In this document: one piece after another, positions 58,901 through 64,000 of the stretch
How positions within the stretch are numbered: position 1 is the stretch's first letter
Layout: every line of letters begins with the position of its first letter
From: Neostapfia colusana
Lineage: Eukaryota; Streptophyta; Magnoliopsida; Poales; Poaceae
Direction: 5' to 3'
Assembly (NCBI GenBank): GCA_030760725.1
Contig: JASWHV010000012.1
Coordinates: forward strand, 34,999,652-35,063,651
DNA: 64,000 bases
The notes under the pieces: model-generated
What the model was told of the DNA's origin: nothing
What the model saw: the letters and a program-made list of their open reading frames with translations, nothing else
Database searches by the model: none
Program-made: the position numbers and the translations under genes

Positions 58901-60092
58901 CTCAAGGTTGGTCTCGACCTGCGATGGGTGTGACAATGCTTGAGACCACATTTGGCCTGGACCGGGATGGTAAGGCAAATGTGGAGGTTGGTTGTAGCCC
59001 CGTCCGTGTCGGTTAAGGACCGTATGTATGCGGCCCTGCTGGACAAGATTGAGCTGTACCGGATATATAGTGGGGTATGGGACCCATGAAACCGATGTAA
59101 CACGATGGACCGTGATATAGAAACTCATCCTTCGCGTGGGAATGGCGTTGAGAAGGCGGGAGGTGTAAATCCTTTAGCGGGCAACTTCGACGTGTCCGCG
59201 TAGAGGACCATCCTGCTCGGCGCGAAGCGTTTTTCTATGTCGGGGTGTCGTGTGAAAGGTTGCTGCATACAACGTAAGAAAGAGCTCTTGAGAGAGTCTT
59301 TCGAGGCGGGTGTATGTGTCGTGTATTCCGGGTTGTTATTGATTCGAATCACCGTCGCTCGCGGAAGAGGATTGAGCATACTTGCCCACTGCGCCGTGAC
59401 TTAGTAAAAAGATGAACTAAGTCTCTTAACTTGCTGTTTGTGGATTAATCACTGTATTGGAACCTTGACTGAAGTAGATATAGAGCCAACTAAATTTCAT
59501 TTCCACCTTAGGCTAGCAACATCGGGATAAGCGTTTCTTGTTTGATTGTGGACTTCCGATGTTGTGAGGCGTGAGGACCACTAAAATGAAGGCTATAAGA
59601 ATCTGAATATAAGGATCAAGTTTAGTCATGATGCATTTTGCAAATTCCTATGCCTACTTTCTTGCTACCCCTGCATTTAGAGTTGCATGTTTAGGAGTGA
59701 CGGGTAAGTCTTGTTGAGCCTTAGTGCTCACGGTTGCTTCTGAGTTGTTTTTGCAGGTAGCAGGATGCCTGCTATGAAGAGGGTTGTTCGGTGAGACGAT
59801 GAACTTCACGGTTTGTTCAACTCATCGGAAACCTAGCCGCTGCCTTTCTTTGGTGAAGCTAGTAGGAAGCGTTCCCGGGCTGAACGACTTCTCTTCGGCG
59901 TAGTAGGGTCGAGAGTGAGTAGTTTGTCCAGCAAATTTAAATTTCCGCTGCGTGTGTACATCATGTTGTAAAAGATCTTATCTTTAAAAAAAAAGGGTTC
60001 TGTTATGTTCTTATCATCTTTTCGTGCATGCTGTTGGGTGCCGCATCGCACGGCACCACCCACTGCGATTCCCGGGCCGGGCGCGTCCCACA
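55913..60092 (+). repeat. 5' LTR of C2 (4180 bp)
   Basis: TGTAACAGCC...GCGTCCCACA. AT-rich start, GC-rich leader about 56510-57050 ending at a donor-like TTGAG|GTAAAG, intron-like AT-rich part, exon-2-like segment from about 58463 and acceptor TTTTTGCAG near 59757. In this family exon 2 reads TSTFDEDPTLQRGSPSRDEF in C2 and ends with a stop in both copies, so the short ORF is built differently from that in A and E. Confidence 0.92.
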
Positions 60093-60096
60093 GTCG

Positions 60097-60109
60097 TGGT
60101 ATCAGAGCC
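60097..60109 (+). other. primer binding site of C2
   Basis: TGGTATCAGAGCC, four bases after the LTR end. Confidence 0.92.
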
Positions 60110-60285
60110 ACATTGGGAATAGCACGCATGAAAAGGGTCTATTTTTGAAAACTTAGGAGTATACGAGTGAGGAACGTATAGTATGCCCACATAAGGAGTA
60201 TTATTAGCATAGTTACTTAAGGTGGCAAGCTAACAGTGTGTTACTCTTCAGTATTTAAATTCAGTAACGACGCACCTACGTGGAG

Positions 60286-60747
60286 GTAAGAATGGTAAGG
60301 AACGCCACCGAAAGCGGATCAATTTCGGTTAGCTCACCCATACGAGGAAAGTAGTGTGGGATGTCCCGTTCAGCAATGGACGGGAAGTGAATATGTTTTC
60401 TAAGACTCTTCATGTCTTAGAGACATATGAATGGCACTAGCCTCCAGTGCGCAAACCCAGGGGCAAGAGGAGGAGACCCCATCGTGTGGTTTGTAACACG
60501 AAGTGTGTTCTCTAGGACTCTTCATGTCCTATGAGGCATACGAAAGCGCTGTTCCACCGGTGTGCTTTAGTGCAAAGGTGTGGATCCCCCGTCGGGTGGT
60601 GAATAACCCGATCATGTACCCTGAGACGTGGCTTGACTCAAGGACGGCCCGTATGGCAATGATACGGGGCGTATGTTTTTACTATGATATGGACCTGCCT
60701 GAAATGATAAACCAATGTGTGCATCATTATTGAGTGATTTTCTGCAG
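60286..60747 (+). promoter_or_regulatory. candidate leader intron enclosing the hairpin array (C2)
   Basis: Donor GGAG|GTAAGAATG at 60285/60286 and acceptor TTTTCTGCAG|G at 60747, as in A1. A second acceptor CTCTTGCAG ends at 61881, one base before the gag ATG. Inference from sequence only. Confidence 0.42.
60307..60668 (+). ncRNA. tandem hairpin array in the C2 leader RNA
   Basis: Stems include ACCGAAA 60307-60313/60323-60329, CCCATAC 60337-60343/60354-60360 (one G-U), TCCCGT 60364-60369/60380-60385, TCTAAGAC 60399-60406/60414-60421, GCACT 60434-60438/60446-60450, TCGTGT 60482-60487/60496-60501, TAGGAC 60513-60518/60526-60531, TCGGGT 60592-60597/60606-60611 and CCCGTAT 60648-60654/60662-60668. 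They fall in the same order as in A1 with compensatory base changes. Loop GGCAATG of the last hairpin and loop ACGTGGCTTGA of the one before are the same in both families. Confidence 0.7.
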
Positions 60748-61882
60748 GTACCTTAACCACGTTAGAACATGTCGTGTAGAAAACGTTTGTGAGTGATCGT
60801 TTTAGTACCACCACTTGAGACGTATAAGCTGGTATAAAGCCGGTTAGGATTTTAATTTGGTGAGGCAACGTAGTACCGTGATGTGTTTTGAACTGCATGA
60901 AAATGAAGGTTTGAAAAGAAAAAGAGTAAATCTGGGGTCTAGGATTCTATTAGGGGGTGATGAACTCCTATATTGAACTAAGAGTCAATTGGGAGTATAG
61001 ATTTCTTCACAAAGACTTAGGAATAAACCTCCCCTGTTTCCGGCAGAATCTTTGCTGAGGTTTAACAGGGCATAATTTTTGTTTGGTTGAACCAATGGAG
61101 GTGAGTGATACATTTCTGGAAAGCTATTGAAGTCTTCTACAACTCTTCAGTAGAACTCCAGACCAGAATCACCCTCCAAATGGATGAAATTCTCAGATGA
61201 GTGTGAACTGTCCAAAACCAGGGCAGGCACAAATTGCTCTCTGGAAATTTCTGTACTTCGACCATAACATTCTTTAGAAAAATTTCTAAGGGTCACCGTG
61301 GGAAAGCTTGTGATATATGCTATGACTTTGTAGTTCAAAGTTTCTCCAGATTTGGAGTTTAAAGTGATGAAATCTTGCGGACAAAACAGCCACTTTCAAA
61401 GGAGGTGCTGTCAAAATTGTTCCAGATTATTGTTAACTTTGAAATATCACAACTTTTGATCCAGAACTTATATGAAGGCAAATGAATACTCGTTGGAAAG
61501 ATATTGAAATTAACTATAACTTTAATATGCAACGTGAGACATGAAATTGCCATTTTCATATTCAAATTCTGGGATTAAGACCTATTGGTCATTCTGAACA
61601 GAGTAGTACTTATTGTCATTTAGCTTGAGACTTGTTGTGGACAGGGATGTCTTAGACTTCTCTAAGCTCCGTAACATGCTCTCGAGTTATTTTTCAGTTT
61701 GTCCTACTGTTGGAATTAAGGGTTTGGACAAACTTGCTCACATTTGATAGATTTCAGTATTGTCGAACCCTAGTTAGCTTGTGTAATGCTGCAATATTGA
61801 TGTGGTGCTTTTACGGTTATGTTTTCAATTCAAGTTGAGTTTAAACTTTGAATTTTAACCGTAAATTGCTCACTCTTGCAGC
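60748..61882 (+). mobile_element. C2 leader, distal part
   Basis: AT-rich leader aligned with 37570-38712 of C1. No conserved ORF; it ends at the acceptor-like CTCTTGCAG before gag. I see no gene in it. Confidence 0.75.
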
Positions 61883-64000
61883 ATGGATCGTGCTCATTCC
61901 AGGAGTGAGGTTGGTGAGTCGAGTCACGGCGAAAGTAATAAGCCACGACAAGAAGTGCCGACATCATCAACCGGATTGGCGGAAATCTTGGCAAAGATGG
62001 CTGAGTCTCTGGATCTGTTGGTGCAACAAAGCATACGACAGGAGACACTACAGCAAAATCCTCCGCCAAGCACTTATCTGGATTTTCTAGCAAGACAACC
62101 ACCGGTTTTCTCGGAAGCGAAAGAACCGTTGGAGTCGGCTCATTGGCTCCAATGTATTGAAGCCAAGTTCGATACGCTTGAGTGCGAGGAATATCAGAAG
62201 ACTCTATTTGCCGCTCAACAACTCCACGGAGCTGCTGGAGCTTGGTGGGCGGAGTACATCGCTACTCTTCCTGAAGGTCATCGAGTGACGTGGGATGAAT
62301 TCCGGGATGTTTTCCGGGAACGTCACGTTTGTTCGGGAATTCTACGAACAAAGTATCAAGACTTTCTGGAGTTAAAGCAAGGCGAAAGGAGTGCGTACGA
62401 GTACTTCAAAGAGTTTGAAGACTTGATGCAATACGCAACTCATATGGTTGACTCGGAAGCATTGAAGTGCGAGTATTTCTTCCGAGGCTTGAATGTTGAA
62501 CTTAAGGAACAAGTGACCTTGTTCAATAACGGTATTTACAATGAGTTGGTAAATGCCGCTATCATTAAGGAAGACATGCATCTTCGTTGTGAAGCGGAGC
62601 TGAAAAGAAGTATACCGCCAGACAGCGATATCGAGGTTCGTCCGAACTATCGAGTGCGATATTACTCGCCAGTTAGGCAACAAATTCAGCCAGTGGTGCA
62701 ACTCTCACAACCAAGGCTGGAGTTGATCACATATGAACCTCCACCTCAACAACAGCGGACAGAAATTATTCGTGCAACCCTACCGCAACCAGCTACGCAC
62801 GAGTTATCTCCACCTCGTGTTAGTAGAGAGCTGAAGATTTCTACAACACGAAACCGTCGTGGTGCTGAGCAGCGTCACACTCGTGTGTTGCCTCGTCCAT
62901 GCTCAGATCAGCATCGCGAACCTTCACAGAAGAATCTTTCAAAAGCTGGCAGGATTAATTATACTGCTATTGAGGACATTGCTAAAGGCGAACCAGTTTT
63001 GGCGGGCATGTTCACTTTACATGAACAGCCCATTTTCGTGTTATTTGATTCCGGGGCCACCCACAATTTTATTAGCAGAGACTATGTGCTGAAGAATAAT
63101 CTTCCATTTAGCACAGTTAAGCATCCATTTCATATCAGCTCACCCGGAGGCAAGATATCAACAGATGAGATGGTCTCTCGGGCACCGTTATGTTTGGGTG
63201 GAAACATCTATCCTGCGAGCCTTATCATACTCAAAGGCCAAAGGATTGATATTATCTTGGGGATGTCATGGTTGACACATTATGGAGCTATCTTTGATAT
63301 CAGCTCTCGAACTGTCCAACTGAATTCCCCAATACACGGTTGCAACACGTTGAATCTTGTGGATCCATCACAACAAGTTGCAGCAGTGCATCAGATTGAA
63401 GCTCCTAAAATTGAGGATATTCCAGTGGTATGTGAATATCCAGATGTGTTTCCCGAAGACTTGCCGGGCATGCCGCCCGAACGTGATGTAGAGTTCAAGA
63501 TTGAACTAGCACCGGGAACAACACCTATTTCTCGGCGACCATATAAAATGGCACCGAAGGAGCTAGCAGAATTGAAGGAGCAGCTTAATGACCTCAGGGA
63601 AAAAGGTTTTATACGCCCAAGTTCATCACCTTGGGGCTGTTCCGCACTCTTCGTGAAGAAGAAGGACGAGACGTTGAGACTATGCGTAGATTATCGTCCA
63701 CTGAATGCTGTCACTATCAAGAATAAGTATCCACTACCACGCATTGACATTTTGTTCGATCAACTAGTGGGTGCTAAGGTATTTTCCAAGATGGATCTTC
63801 GGTCCGGGTATCACCAGATAAAGATCCGGGCAGAAGATGTACCTAAGACGGCGTTCTCAACAAGATATGGTCTTTATGAATATCTTGTCATGTCCTTTGG
63901 GTTGACCAATGCTCCGGCTCACTTTATGTATCTCATGAACTCTGTGTTCATGCCGGAGTTAGACAAGTTCGTCGTGGTTTTCATCGACGACATTTTGGTC
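61883..64000 (+). CDS. gag-pol: Gag-Pol polyprotein of C2, N-terminal 706 codons, open at the window edge
   Basis: ATG 61883 (MDRAHSRSEVGESSH) opens a frame that I followed without a stop to 64000. Order: Gag core (FAAQQLHGAAGAWWAEY, ELKQGERSAYEYFKEFEDL, residues about 85-220), a basic and Q/P-rich stretch, aspartic protease with D389 in LFDSGATHNF, and reverse transcriptase with CVDYRPLN and FIDDIL (aspartates 702-703). RT is very close to A1. Unlike A1, no CCHC zinc knuckle lies between Gag core and protease; I see only a lone Cys in LPRPCSDQHRE. RNase H, integrase and the end are outside the window. Codon 23 is CAA, intact where C1 has a stop. Confidence 0.93.
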   Translation, partial: MDRAHSRSEVGESSHGESNKPRQEVPTSSTGLAEILAKMAESLDLLVQQSIRQETLQQNPPPSTYLDFLARQPPVFSEAKEPLESAHWLQCIEAKFDTLECEEYQKTLFAAQQLHGAAGAWWAEYIATLPEGHRVTWDEFRDVFRERHVCSGILRTKYQDFLELKQGERSAYEYFKEFEDLMQYATHMVDSEALKCEYFFRGLNVELKEQVTLFNNGIYNELVNAAIIKEDMHLRCEAELKRSIPPDSDIEVRPNYRVRYYSPVRQQIQPVVQLSQPRLELITYEPPPQQQRTEIIRATLPQPATHELSPPRVSRELKISTTRNRRGAEQRHTRVLPRPCSDQHREPSQKNLSKAGRINYTAIEDIAKGEPVLAGMFTLHEQPIFVLFDSGATHNFISRDYVLKNNLPFSTVKHPFHISSPGGKISTDEMVSRAPLCLGGNIYPASLIILKGQRIDIILGMSWLTHYGAIFDISSRTVQLNSPIHGCNTLNLVDPSQQVAAVHQIEAPKIEDIPVVCEYPDVFPEDLPGMPPERDVEFKIELAPGTTPISRRPYKMAPKELAELKEQLNDLREKGFIRPSSSPWGCSALFVKKKDETLRLCVDYRPLNAVTIKNKYPLPRIDILFDQLVGAKVFSKMDLRSGYHQIKIRAEDVPKTAFSTRYGLYEYLVMSFGLTNAPAHFMYLMNSVFMPELDKFVVVFIDDILV

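Larger units (their letters stand above)
55913..64000 (+). mobile_element. LTR retrotransposon C2, cut by the right window edge
   Basis: 5' LTR 55913-60092, primer site, hairpin leader and an open gag-pol reaching the last base. Its LTR and leader are the uninterrupted counterparts of C1 and so serve as the empty-site reference for A0, A1 and D1. It lies in the A2 3' LTR, the innermost and latest level of the nest. Confidence 0.95.

Noticed and set aside
1..64000. Host gene, tRNA, rRNA or DNA transposon
   Set aside because: No reading frame outside gag-pol resembles a plant gene, no cloverleaf or rRNA match was noticed, and all blocks could be assigned to LTR elements. TGGTATCAGAGCC sites are primer sites, not tRNA genes.

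Overview
The window looks like heterochromatin from a grass (Poaceae). It is packed end to end with nested Ty3/gypsy LTR retrotransposons, and I see no host gene, rRNA, tRNA or CRISPR. Evidence: long TG...CA LTRs, 5-bp target duplications, initiator-Met tRNA primer sites (TGGTATCAGAGCC), purine tracts, and gag-pol proteins ending in a chromodomain like the Tekay/Del chromoviruses. The species cannot be named from sequence alone. The element names used here (A, C, D/E, F/I, G, H) are my own labels.

Layout. 1-3053: minus-strand LTR F1, inserted in the gag of H1, a minus-strand element with Tat-like gag (3054 to about 4060). About 4060-6461: decayed plus-strand element G1, interrupted in gag by minus-strand element E1. 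E1 consists of an LTR at 6462-11174, which contains the complete solo LTR I1 at 6523-9304 with TSD ACAGC, and a broken integrase to about 12338. 12339-13318: minus-strand LTR fragment D2. 13319-14315: LTR fragment A3. At 14316 element C1 begins. Its 5' LTR holds solo LTR A0 (18363-22474, TSD CTTAT), its leader holds complete element A1 (22795-37119, TSD GGAAC), and its gag is cut at 39269 by minus-strand LTR D1. A2 (from 42094) lies in D1, and C2 (from 55913) lies in the 3' LTR of A2 and runs off the window. The C1 < D1 < A2 < C2 nest gives a relative order of insertion.

Coding content. A1 and A2 each keep an intact 1512-aa Gag-Pol. C2 keeps an open Gag-Pol from 61883 to the last base. The other copies are broken.

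Unusual signals. (1) The A and C leaders carry a run of about 14 short hairpins in about 420 nt. Stems differ between families by compensatory changes, while several loops stay the same. (2) The array sits between a strong AG|GTAAGA donor and a TTCTGCAG|G acceptor; a second acceptor abuts the gag ATG. It may therefore be an optional intron that marks unspliced genomic RNA. (3) The LTRs themselves carry two small coding-like exons separated by a GC-AG intron of about 1.08 kb. Exon phase, exon length and an acidic peptide ending in CTPP are kept between diverged LTR families. These three points are the candidates for something undescribed.
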